Assembly: GCA_944326175.1 (NCBI GenBank)
Contig: CALVCY010000096.1
Coordinates: 1 to 40,872 of the forward strand
Length of the DNA: 40,872 nucleotides
From: an uncultured Erysipelotrichaceae bacterium
GTDB taxonomy: Bacteria > Bacillota_I > Bacilli_A > Erysipelotrichales > Erysipelotrichaceae
Reading direction: 5' to 3'
Made by a program: the position numbers and the translations under genes. The notes beneath the pieces are model-generated. The model had not been told where the DNA came from and made no database searches. It saw nothing but the letters and a program-made list of their open reading frames with translations. This document shows positions 15,932 through 24,251 of the stretch, one piece after another. Every line of letters begins with the position of its first letter. Positions within the stretch are counted from its first letter, which is position 1.

Positions 15932-16990
15932 ATGAAAATCACACTATCACATATCACCAAACAATTCGCTCAAACCACGGCTGTATCCGATTTCACCGCT
16001 GAAATCGAATCCGGTCATCTGATTGCCTTATTAGGTCCCAGTGGTTGCGGTAAAAGTACCATGCTCAACATGATCAGTGGGATCCTACCCGTTACCAGTG
16101 GTTCGATTCTGTTTGATGACAATGATGTGACTGATCTAAGCCCGAATCGTCGTGGCGTTGGCTTGGTCTTTCAGAATTATGCATTGTATCCGCATATGAC
16201 GGTCATGCAGAATATTTGCTTCCCATTGGAATTGCAAAAGGTCGCCAAAGCCGAGCGGATGGAAAGAGCGATGGCCATGGCCAAATTGGTCCATGTGGAA
16301 GAATTGATCGATCGTAAACCATCCCAACTTTCCGGTGGTCAACAACAACGTGTGGCCATTGCTAGAGCATTAGTCAAAAATCCAAACGTATTGTTATTGG
16401 ATGAACCATTAAGTAACCTGGATGCCCGATTGCGCATCGAGATGCGCGAAGAGATCCGCCGCATCCAGCAAGAAACCAAGATCACCACGATCTTCGTTAC
16501 TCATGACCAAGAAGAAGCGATGAGTATTTCCGATCAGATCGTCTTGATGAAATTAGGCGTATTGCAGCAGATGGATGTTCCCCAGAATCTTTATGATTCA
16601 CCCGCCAATTGCTTCGTCGCCGATTTTTTGGGCAACCCACCGATCAACAAGACCACTGGTGTAGTTAAAAATGGTGGCATTCAATTGGATAACGGACCAT
16701 TTGTGCATGATGATCGTTTCGTCGATCTTGCAGATGGTAAACGCGTGATCTTATCCATCCGTGCAGAAGCAGCAACCGTGACCACAGAAAACGGTAACGT
16801 GGATTGTGTGGTTGATACCACCTATATCATGGGTAAGGAAAGTCTAGCTTATGTCAAATTAGGTGATCAGCGTATCCGTATCTATATCCCGGCCGAACAT
16901 GAATTCGGCGAAGGATCCACTTTGCATTTGAAATTAGGCAAACGCGGCGTCTTTGTCTTTGATGAGACTAGCGGAGATCGTCTCGTATGA
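15932..16990 (+). CDS. ABC importer ATPase, MalK/UgpC/MsmK type
   Basis: The 352-residue cytoplasmic ATPase has Walker A GPSGCGKST (35-43), signature LSGGQ (133-137), Walker B LLLDEP and the D-loop SNLD. After the H-loop (VTHDQEEAM) it has a C-terminal TOBE-type regulatory domain, usual for CUT1 importers. It couples ATP hydrolysis to the two permeases that follow; its stop overlaps the first permease start (ATGA). An AAGGAG ribosome site precedes it. This type is sometimes shared by several importers in Firmicutes, but its tight linkage suggests a dedicated partner. Confidence 0.95.
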   Translation: MKITLSHITKQFAQTTAVSDFTAEIESGHLIALLGPSGCGKSTMLNMISGILPVTSGSILFDDNDVTDLSPNRRGVGLVFQNYALYPHMTVMQNICFPLELQKVAKAERMERAMAMAKLVHVEELIDRKPSQLSGGQQQRVAIARALVKNPNVLLLDEPLSNLDARLRIEMREEIRRIQQETKITTIFVTHDQEEAMSISDQIVLMKLGVLQQMDVPQNLYDSPANCFVADFLGNPPINKTTGVVKNGGIQLDNGPFVHDDRFVDLADGKRVILSIRAEAATVTTENGNVDCVVDTTYIMGKESLAYVKLGDQRIRIYIPAEHEFGEGSTLHLKLGKRGVFVFDETSGDRLV

Positions 16991-17904
16991 TGGACATCGC
17001 CAAGATCAAACAGCAGGAAAAACGACAACGGCTGTTTGATAAGATCAAACCCTTTGGCTATTTGGCGCCGTTTGCCATCGGAGTGATCATTTTTACACTG
17101 TATCCGATCGTCAATGTTTTCATGATCGCATTCCAAGAAAATTACAATTACATCACCAAGACCTATGACGGCATCGGATTCGACAATTTTGCCTATATTT
17201 TCTCCGATCCGTATTTCATCCAGGCGTTGCAGAATACCTTCATGTATGTGTTGATCGTCATTCCGATCTCCTTGTGTCTTTCTATTTTGATCGCGTATCT
17301 GCTCAATCAAAAAGTTAAATTCAAAGGGTTGTATCAGACCGCCTATTTTCTACCGATGGTCACCTCCACATTAGCGGTCGGGTTAGCATGGAAATTCATG
17401 TTCAACTACCGTAGCGGTGTCATCAATTATCTGCTCAATTTGATCGGGATCGAATCGATCAACTGGCTGCAGGTGACCACTTACAATTTCCCGGCATTGT
17501 GTATTTATGGGATATGGTCCATTCTGCCCTTTACCATCATTTTATTATTGAGTGGGTTACAGAATATCGATCCGTTGTATTACACGGCTGCACGGGTGGA
17601 TGGAGCGAATGAACGGACCATTTTCTTTCGGATCACATTGCCTTTGTTGAAGCCAACGATCTTTCTGGTTTTGATCATCAACACCATTTCCGTATTCAAG
17701 GTATTTAATGAACTGTTCCCGTTATTCAATGGCCCGGGTGTTTCCAATAATATGTTTACGGTGGTGTATTACATCTTCTATCAGTTCCGTGTGCGCATGC
17801 CGGGTGAATATGGTTACGCAGCAGCAGCAGCGGTGGTACTGTTCTTTATCATTTTTGTATTCACCATGATCCAAAAATATATCGAAAAGAAAGCGAAGGA
17901 GTAG
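16987..17904 (+). CDS. ABC importer permease, MalF/UgpA type
   Basis: The 305-residue membrane protein has about six transmembrane helices, the first near residues 24-47 (FGYLAPFAIGVIIFTLYPIV). The EAA loop that docks the ATPase lies near 197-223 (AARVDGAN ... ITLPLLKP). It forms a heterodimer with the next gene product. The start overlaps the ATPase stop by 4 bases. The family takes up sugars, polyols and glycerol-3-phosphate; the substrate here is inferred from the neighbouring hydrolases. Confidence 0.93.
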   Translation: MMDIAKIKQQEKRQRLFDKIKPFGYLAPFAIGVIIFTLYPIVNVFMIAFQENYNYITKTYDGIGFDNFAYIFSDPYFIQALQNTFMYVLIVIPISLCLSILIAYLLNQKVKFKGLYQTAYFLPMVTSTLAVGLAWKFMFNYRSGVINYLLNLIGIESINWLQVTTYNFPALCIYGIWSILPFTIILLLSGLQNIDPLYYTAARVDGANERTIFFRITLPLLKPTIFLVLIINTISVFKVFNELFPLFNGPGVSNNMFTVVYYIFYQFRVRMPGEYGYAAAAAVVLFFIIFVFTMIQKYIEKKAKE

Positions 17905-17907
17905 GAT

Positions 17908-18747
17908 ATGCAACACAAACACAAACACAATATTTCTTTCTCCACGATCGTGATCTATGTGCTGCTTTCTTTGGGTGCATTGGTGATGGTATTCCCGTTT
18001 TACTGGATGATCACCGGGGCGTTTAAAACCGCGGTGCAGATCCAGATGTTCCCGCCGTTATGGATCCCGACATCATTTGCCCTGGATAACTTCCAAACGG
18101 CACTTTCCATGGCTCCTTTTGCCACGTATTTCATGAACTCCGTGATCGCGATGATCGGGTGTGTATCCTGTTGTTCGTTTACGACGATTTTAGGCGCGTT
18201 TGCGTTCAGTCGTTTGGATTTTCCGGGAAAGAATATCGTATTTGGCCTGTTATTGGGATTGATGATGGTCCCGTTTGAAATGATCGTGATCACCAATTAC
18301 CGTACGATCATCGATCTAGGGGTGTATAACACCATCTTTGCTTTGATCGTTCCGTTTACGTCATCGATCTTCTATATGTATATTTTGAAAGGCTTCTTCG
18401 ATTCGGTGCCCACTAGCTTATATTATGCGGCCAAGATCGATGGATGCAGTGATTGGAAATACCTATGGAAGGTGATGGTCCCATTGGCTAAACCCAGTTT
18501 GGTCACGATCATTTTGCTTAACGCGATCGCAACGTGGAATTCGTTCTTGTGGCCGATGTTGGCGGTATCCGATCCGTCGGTACGCACATTGCCGTTTGGT
18601 TTATATGCATTCGTTTCCGAAGGTGGTGCCCATACCGAATTGATGATGGCGGCTTCCACGATGATCGTCGTACCGATGATCATACTGTTCATGTTTGCCC
18701 GCAAACAGATCGTCAACGGTGTGGCGCGTGGCGGCTTGAAAGGGTAA
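17908..18747 (+). CDS. ABC importer permease, MalG/UgpE type
   Basis: The 279-residue membrane protein begins with helix 1 near residues 13-33 and the usual MVFPFYWMITGAFK segment of MalG-type permeases. The EAA loop is near 171-196 (AAKIDGCSDWKYLWKVMVPLAKPS). It ends with an ARKQIVNGVARGGLKG tail, which is typical of the family. It starts 3 bases after the MalF-type gene, with GAAGGAG as ribosome site, and is the second half of the translocation pore. Confidence 0.93.
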   Translation: MQHKHKHNISFSTIVIYVLLSLGALVMVFPFYWMITGAFKTAVQIQMFPPLWIPTSFALDNFQTALSMAPFATYFMNSVIAMIGCVSCCSFTTILGAFAFSRLDFPGKNIVFGLLLGLMMVPFEMIVITNYRTIIDLGVYNTIFALIVPFTSSIFYMYILKGFFDSVPTSLYYAAKIDGCSDWKYLWKVMVPLAKPSLVTIILLNAIATWNSFLWPMLAVSDPSVRTLPFGLYAFVSEGGAHTELMMAASTMIVVPMIILFMFARKQIVNGVARGGLKG

Positions 18748-18760
18748 GCGTTATTTTGGG

Positions 18761-20281
18761 ATGAAAACGTTAACCGTTTACTATACCAGTGATATCCATG
18801 GATATGTGTATGGCAATGCCGATTCCACCAATGGATTGTTCGATTGTTTTGCGCAGATCCAAAAAGATGGTAATACGTTAGTATTGGATGGGGGAGACAA
18901 CCTGCAGGGGTCTCCCCTTGCATCCTATCTGAAGGATCAGGATGATAACGGTTTTTTGGCGCAAATGATGAACCGATTTGGCTATGATGCGATCACATTG
19001 GGCAATCATGACTTCAATTATGGTATGGATTATCAAATGCACTATCTGGATGCGTTGAACGCTCAAATAAGCTGTATCAACGTGTGTGATGAAAGTGGAA
19101 AGCCATTGTATCCAGCTAAGGTATTGACCATGGAAAACGGATTGAAAGTCGGTATCATCGGACTTGTCACGGATTTTGTCAACGTATGGGAAAAACCAGA
19201 ACATCTAAATGGGATAGCGATCATGGATGCATATGATGCATTGGTCAACACCATCGATCAAGTCAATGCAAATTGTGATATCAGTATCGTGATCTATCAT
19301 GGTGGGTATGAAGCAGATCTATCCAATGGCCAAATCGTCGAAAAAAGTGGCGAAAACTGTGGATACCGCATTGCATCAAATCTGCCGGTGGATCTATTGT
19401 GTACTGGTCATCAACACATGCCTCATGATTTGGTCAAGATCAATGGGACCTATACGTTCCAAGCAGCGAATTATGGAAAGAAATTGGCGAAAGTGGTCCT
19501 GGTGGTCGATGATGCGCATCAGATCGATCATGTTGACTTTCAATGGATCGAACCACGGTATGATCATCAAGCGATCAAGGATGCTATGGTTGAAACCATG
19601 GATGAAAAACTCAATGCATGGTTGAATCGACCGATTGCCCATTTATCCATGGCATTGAATCCCAAAGCATATCTGGATATGGCCATCCATAATAACGAGA
19701 TCCCTGTGTTGATCAATCGGATCATGTCGGATTGTCTGGATTGTCCATTGAGCATCACATCCATGGCAAACAATACGTATGGATTGGAAAAGCAAGTCAC
19801 ATTGCATGATCTGTTGATGGTCTATCCATATACCAATACCTTGGTCAAACTGGATATGGATGGGAAAACATTGTTGGAATTGATCGAAACCAATATGGAT
19901 TATCTGCAATATGCGCAAGGGTCGATCAGGATCAATCCACGTTTCGAATTTCCGAAAAAAACCCATTATAACTATGATTATTACCAAGGCATATCCTTTA
20001 CCTTGATCATCGATGCTCCTAAAGGCAACCGCGTCAAGGATGTAAGGGTGTTGGATGAACCGTTGGATCTAGGCAAACATTATCAAATCGTAACCAATTC
20101 GTATCGTGCCAGTGGCACTGGTGGATTCGACTGTATCAAAAAAGCCAAGATCATCCAACGGGATGAGCGGGAATTCCTGGATATCATCCTAGCTTATTTT
20201 GATAAACATGATCATATCGAATGTGAAAAAGCCAAAGGGTATATCCATATCCAAAGCAGTGATGGTTTGACCATCGTATAA
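18761..20281 (+). CDS. Metallophosphatase / 5'-nucleotidase (UshA-like), cytosolic
   Basis: The 506-residue two-domain enzyme has an N-terminal calcineurin-like metallophosphatase domain with all dimetal motifs: D11 and H13 (SDIHG), D46 (GGDN), N82-H83 (GNHD), H180 (YHGG), H217 and H219 (GHQH). A C-terminal 5'-nucleotidase substrate domain follows, for example MVYPYTNTLVKLDMDGKTLLELIE and SYRASGTGGFD. UshA relatives are usually exported and remove phosphate from nucleotides or UDP-sugars. This one starts directly with the catalytic domain and has no signal peptide, so it is probably cytoplasmic. It is the last gene of the importer operon, 13 bases after the permease. It may act on the monoester produced by the phosphodiesterase. 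Confidence 0.92.
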   Translation: MKTLTVYYTSDIHGYVYGNADSTNGLFDCFAQIQKDGNTLVLDGGDNLQGSPLASYLKDQDDNGFLAQMMNRFGYDAITLGNHDFNYGMDYQMHYLDALNAQISCINVCDESGKPLYPAKVLTMENGLKVGIIGLVTDFVNVWEKPEHLNGIAIMDAYDALVNTIDQVNANCDISIVIYHGGYEADLSNGQIVEKSGENCGYRIASNLPVDLLCTGHQHMPHDLVKINGTYTFQAANYGKKLAKVVLVVDDAHQIDHVDFQWIEPRYDHQAIKDAMVETMDEKLNAWLNRPIAHLSMALNPKAYLDMAIHNNEIPVLINRIMSDCLDCPLSITSMANNTYGLEKQVTLHDLLMVYPYTNTLVKLDMDGKTLLELIETNMDYLQYAQGSIRINPRFEFPKKTHYNYDYYQGISFTLIIDAPKGNRVKDVRVLDEPLDLGKHYQIVTNSYRASGTGGFDCIKKAKIIQRDEREFLDIILAYFDKHDHIECEKAKGYIHIQSSDGLTIV

Positions 20282-20284
20282 TGC

Positions 20285-20316
20285 ATAAAAGCCATGGCAT
20301 CATCCATGGCTTTTAT
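20285..20316 (+). terminator. Terminator of the phosphate-ester uptake operon
   Basis: ATAAAAGCCATGG (20285-20297) pairs with CCATGGCTTTTAT (20304-20316) around CATCAT; the 3' arm carries the T run. Confidence 0.85.
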
Positions 20317-20332
20317 GTTACACTGGTTGCAT

Positions 20333-20568
20333 CAGCTCTGAAGGGAAGAGTAATCCCATGATCCTGCAATAAAGCGATCTGTATATTTGGTGAAAGATAC
20401 AGTCAGGTCATGGTATGAAAGTCATCCCCAAGCTGTCAGATTGAACGACTCAGTAGATCTGACCGGACCATGCCGTTATCATGGCAAAGTGGATGGATAG
20501 GGTCATACCATTTCCATCAACAAGGGTGGTACCACGCATCACGCGTCCTTTGATCAGGACGCGTTTTT
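20333..20568 (+). promoter_or_regulatory. T-box leader of valS, specifier GUC (Val)
   Basis: The T-box core AGGGTGGTACCACG is at 20523-20536, followed by terminator ACGCGTCC (20541-20548) / GGACGCGT (20557-20564) and a T run. In Stem I, CCATGA pairs with TCATGG (and CCTG with CAGG). GAGTAATC is on the 5' side of the specifier loop and TATGAAAGTCATC on the 3' side. GTC at 20422-20424 is the specifier. Uncharged tRNA-Val should stabilise the antiterminator. Confidence 0.92.
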
Positions 20569-20610
20569 ATTTCATGGTCCAACCATAAATATCGATAAAG
20601 GAGACGATTT

Positions 20611-23223
20611 ATGAAAACATTAGCCAGTAAGTATGATCATCACGCCGTTGAAAACGGCCGCTATGATCACTGGGTCTCGAAAGGCTATTTCACTGCCGGT
20701 GATCTTAGTAAAAAACCATATACCATCGTGATCCCACCACCCAACGTGACGGGTAAGTTGCACCTTGGTCACGCTTGGGACAATACGTTGCAGGATATCA
20801 TTGCCCGTTACAAACGCATGAATGGTTATGACATGCTGTATTTGCCGGGTATGGACCATGCTGGGATCGCCACACAAGCCAAAGTCGATGAACGATTGAA
20901 AAATCAAGGTATATCACGCTACGATATCGGTCGTGAGAAATTTTTGGAAGTGGCGTGGGATTGGAAAGCCGAATATTCTGCCACCATTCGTAAACAATGG
21001 GCCCGCCTGGGAAATTCCTTGGATTATACCCGCGAACGTTTTACCTTGGACAAAGGTCTCAATGAAGCCGTCAATCATGTCTTTGTGACGTTATATAACG
21101 AAGGTTTGATCTACCAGGGCGAACGCGTGATCAATTGGGATTGCAAAGCCAAGACTGCCTTGAGCAATATCGAAGTCTATCACGAAGATATCGAAGGGGC
21201 CATGTATACGATGAATTATCAGGTGGTGGAAACCGGTGAAACGTTTGAAGTCGCCACCACCCGCCCGGAAACGATGTTTGGGGATGTGTGTGTGGTCGTA
21301 CACCCGGACGATCCGCGCTATCAACATTTGATCGGTAAACACGCCATCAATCCGGCCAATGGGGAAGCATTGGAAATCATTGCCGATGATTACATCACAT
21401 TGGATTTTGGTACCGGTGCCATGAAATGCACACCGGCCCATGATCCCAACGACTTCCAAATCGCCGAGCGGCATCACCTACCTAAAATTTTATGCATGAA
21501 TCCCGATGGCACGATGAACGAAAAAGCCGGTGAGTATGAAGGCATGGATCGCTATGAATGCCGTAAAGCATTGGTTGAAAAATTAAAAGCCAATGGATCA
21601 TTGGTCAAGATCGAAAAAATCGTGCATAGCGTTGGCCATAGTGAACGCACGCACGAAGTGGTCGAACCCTATTTGTCCAAACAATGGTTCGTCAAAATGA
21701 AGCCATTGGCCCAAGCGGTCTTGGAAGCGCAGAAAGATCCGGATAAAAAGATCAATTTCTATCCAAGTCGTTTTGAACATACATTCGTTCAATGGCTCGA
21801 AAATATCGAAGATTGGTGCGTATCTCGTCAATTATGGTGGGGCCACCGTATCCCCGTGTGGTATCACAACACCACTGGTGAGATCTATTGTGCAGAAAAT
21901 CCACCACAGGATATAGAAAACTGGCATCAAGACGAAGATGTGCTGGACACTTGGTTTTCCAGCGCGTTATGGCCATTTTCAACATTGGGCTGGCCCCATG
22001 ATACCGCAGACTATCAACGCTATTATCCAACCGATGTGATGGTGACTGGTTATGACATCATCTTCTTCTGGGTCGCCCGTATGGCATTCCAGGGCTTGCA
22101 TTTTACCGGAAAGATGCCATTTAAGGATTGTTTGATCCATGGTTTGATCCGTGATGCCAAGGGCCGTAAGATGAGTAAATCATTGGGCAATGGGATCGAT
22201 CCGATGGATGTCATCGACCAATATGGCGTCGATGCATTACGTTTCTTTTTATCCACCAATTCCACACCCGGCCAGGATATGCGCTATATCGAGGAAAAAG
22301 TGGATGCCGCGTGGAATTTCATCAATAAATTATGGAATGCCTCTCGATTCGTATTGATGAATGCCACCGATATCCACGATGATCACATTCCAGAAAATTT
22401 AAGTGGGATCAACCAATGGATCGTGGATAAGTTCAATGCCACGTTAGCGATGGTCAAAACCAATATGGACAAGTATGAATTTGCCATAGCTGGCAATGCG
22501 CTGTATAGCTTCGTTTGGGATGATTTTTGCAATTGGTATATCGAATTGAGCAAAGTCAATCTCAACAGTGAAGATGAATCACTGAAAACCACCACCGCTC
22601 AGACGTTGGTCGGCTTGTTGAGTGCGATCGTGCGCATGTTGCATCCCTTTGTTCCATTTGTCAGCGATGCGATCTATACGGCTCTTCCCGGTAGTGTGGA
22701 AAGTTGTTGCATCGCGTCCTATCCAAGCCTAGTCAAGATGGAAAATCGGGATGAGGTGAAAGATATCGATGCTACGATCGAAATGATCCAACGGATCCGG
22801 GAAGCCAAAGTGTCGGCTAACGCCAAACCATCATTAGCGGTGGATGTGGCATTGGTGGATCACGATGGTTTGACCATGGAAATGACACAAAATCAGAAAG
22901 ATCTGTTATTCCGTATGGTCAAAGCCACGGTCGTTGATCATATCGATGGTTCGACCACATTGATCCCCACGACATTCGGTGCAGTGGTGATTTCTTCCGA
23001 TGCTTTGGAAAACATCGAGGACCAATTGGCTGCATTGAATAAACAAAAAACGCATCTTGAAAGTGAGATCAACCGTGGTCAAACCATGTTGACCAATCCC
23101 AACTTCGTCAACAAAGCCCCAAAGGCAAAAGTGGACAGTGAACGCGAGAAACTGGCAAATTACAAAGCCCAGTATCAAACCGTGTGCACCCGTATCGCAC
23201 AGTTGACACCGTCAAAAAAATAG
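20611..23223 (+). CDS. valS: Valyl-tRNA synthetase
   Basis: The 870-residue class I synthetase has the HIGH motif in NVTGKLHLGHAWDN (HLGH at 51-54), the KMSKS motif at 520-524, an inserted editing domain (TTRPETMFGD), the anticodon-binding domain, and the C-terminal coiled coil typical of ValRS (ALNKQKTHLESEINRGQTML). Length is normal. AAGGAG precedes ATG 20611. It is controlled by the Val T-box just upstream. Confidence 0.97.
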   Translation: MKTLASKYDHHAVENGRYDHWVSKGYFTAGDLSKKPYTIVIPPPNVTGKLHLGHAWDNTLQDIIARYKRMNGYDMLYLPGMDHAGIATQAKVDERLKNQGISRYDIGREKFLEVAWDWKAEYSATIRKQWARLGNSLDYTRERFTLDKGLNEAVNHVFVTLYNEGLIYQGERVINWDCKAKTALSNIEVYHEDIEGAMYTMNYQVVETGETFEVATTRPETMFGDVCVVVHPDDPRYQHLIGKHAINPANGEALEIIADDYITLDFGTGAMKCTPAHDPNDFQIAERHHLPKILCMNPDGTMNEKAGEYEGMDRYECRKALVEKLKANGSLVKIEKIVHSVGHSERTHEVVEPYLSKQWFVKMKPLAQAVLEAQKDPDKKINFYPSRFEHTFVQWLENIEDWCVSRQLWWGHRIPVWYHNTTGEIYCAENPPQDIENWHQDEDVLDTWFSSALWPFSTLGWPHDTADYQRYYPTDVMVTGYDIIFFWVARMAFQGLHFTGKMPFKDCLIHGLIRDAKGRKMSKSLGNGIDPMDVIDQYGVDALRFFLSTNSTPGQDMRYIEEKVDAAWNFINKLWNASRFVLMNATDIHDDHIPENLSGINQWIVDKFNATLAMVKTNMDKYEFAIAGNALYSFVWDDFCNWYIELSKVNLNSEDESLKTTTAQTLVGLLSAIVRMLHPFVPFVSDAIYTALPGSVESCCIASYPSLVKMENRDEVKDIDATIEMIQRIREAKVSANAKPSLAVDVALVDHDGLTMEMTQNQKDLLFRMVKATVVDHIDGSTTLIPTTFGAVVISSDALENIEDQLAALNKQKTHLESEINRGQTMLTNPNFVNKAPKAKVDSEREKLANYKAQYQTVCTRIAQLTPSKK

Positions 23224-23276
23224 ATGAAAATTGAAAGGGGTTTCAGCTAATTTACAGCAACCTTTTGGTAAGTCGT

Positions 23277-24230
23277 ATGGAAAACGAAAACAAAAGTAAA
23301 AAGAAACATACCGGCTTGAAAGTCGCCGCAGCCGCGATCACATCGGCGGCTGCGATCGCCGCTTACTTCAAGCTCACGTATGAAATATTCAAAAAAGCCT
23401 GCAAACGTGGCGTCACACATTTTGATGTATCGGAAGACCGCAATGTGCTCAATCGCACCAATTCCAATTGGTTGGAAGGTCAGGTCCATCAAGATCGTTT
23501 CATTGTCAGTTGCGATGGATTGCGCTTGCATGGTATCACCATACCGGCAGGCAATGATGCCCATGAATGGATCATGTTGATCCATGGCTATGATGATGAT
23601 TGCACTCAACTTTTAGGCTTAGCCAAGACCTATCATGCCTTAGGTTATCATGTATTGACGATCGATTTACGTGGTTTTGGTCAATCCGAAGGGGAGTACA
23701 TCACTTTCGGCGCCAAAGAAAGTGCAGATATCAATGCATGGATCGATGAATTAAGTGAATTGGATCCAGGATGCAGTGTGATCCTGCATGGATTATCTTT
23801 GGGTGCCGCCAGTGCGTTGATCGCTTCGAGCGAATGCGTCAATCCGGCATTGAAAGGCGTCATTGCCGATTCAAGCTATTGCAGTTTTATGGAACAGATG
23901 AAAACGCTGACGAGCCGTTTGTTCCATATCCCCGGGACGACTTTTATCCCTGGACTGTCCTTTTGGATCAAAAAGGTGGCGGATTTTAACTATGAACAAA
24001 GCGATGTGGCAAAAGCCATTTCTATCCATGGTGTGCCCACATTATTCTTCCATGGTCAAAACGATCATTTCGTTCCTTTGGAACATGTTTATCGTCTTTC
24101 CAACGCACTCAATGCACCGGGGATCGTGGAGGTCGTCCCTTACAAAGCCCATGGTCAGTGCATGCTGGATGGCAATTATATGAAAAAGTGTCTGTTATTC
24201 GTGCAGAAGCAGTTTATTGAAAATGTATAA
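23277..24230 (+). CDS. Membrane-anchored alpha/beta hydrolase
   Basis: The 317-residue protein has a basic N-terminus and one hydrophobic segment (about residues 13-35), so it is probably tethered with the catalytic domain outside. The alpha/beta hydrolase domain shows LIHGYDDD (oxyanion region), nucleophile S174 in HGLSLGAAS, D263 in HGQNDHFVP and H292 in KAHGQCM, a complete triad. It resembles the YqkD/BAAT-type prolyl-oligopeptidase-like hydrolases of Firmicutes; the substrate is unknown. ATG 23277 is preferred over TTG 23265, although neither has a good ribosome site. It lies 53 bases after valS and 21 before ppdK, with no terminator between them. Confidence 0.85.
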   Translation: MENENKSKKKHTGLKVAAAAITSAAAIAAYFKLTYEIFKKACKRGVTHFDVSEDRNVLNRTNSNWLEGQVHQDRFIVSCDGLRLHGITIPAGNDAHEWIMLIHGYDDDCTQLLGLAKTYHALGYHVLTIDLRGFGQSEGEYITFGAKESADINAWIDELSELDPGCSVILHGLSLGAASALIASSECVNPALKGVIADSSYCSFMEQMKTLTSRLFHIPGTTFIPGLSFWIKKVADFNYEQSDVAKAISIHGVPTLFFHGQNDHFVPLEHVYRLSNALNAPGIVEVVPYKAHGQCMLDGNYMKKCLLFVQKQFIENV

Positions 24231-24251
24231 ACATAAGGAGGGATCCCTATA

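Noticed and set aside
11783..18747. Simple sugar (maltose-type) uptake operon
   Set aside because: The transporter families would allow it, but there is no glycosidase or sugar kinase in the operon, while two phosphoesterases are tightly linked.
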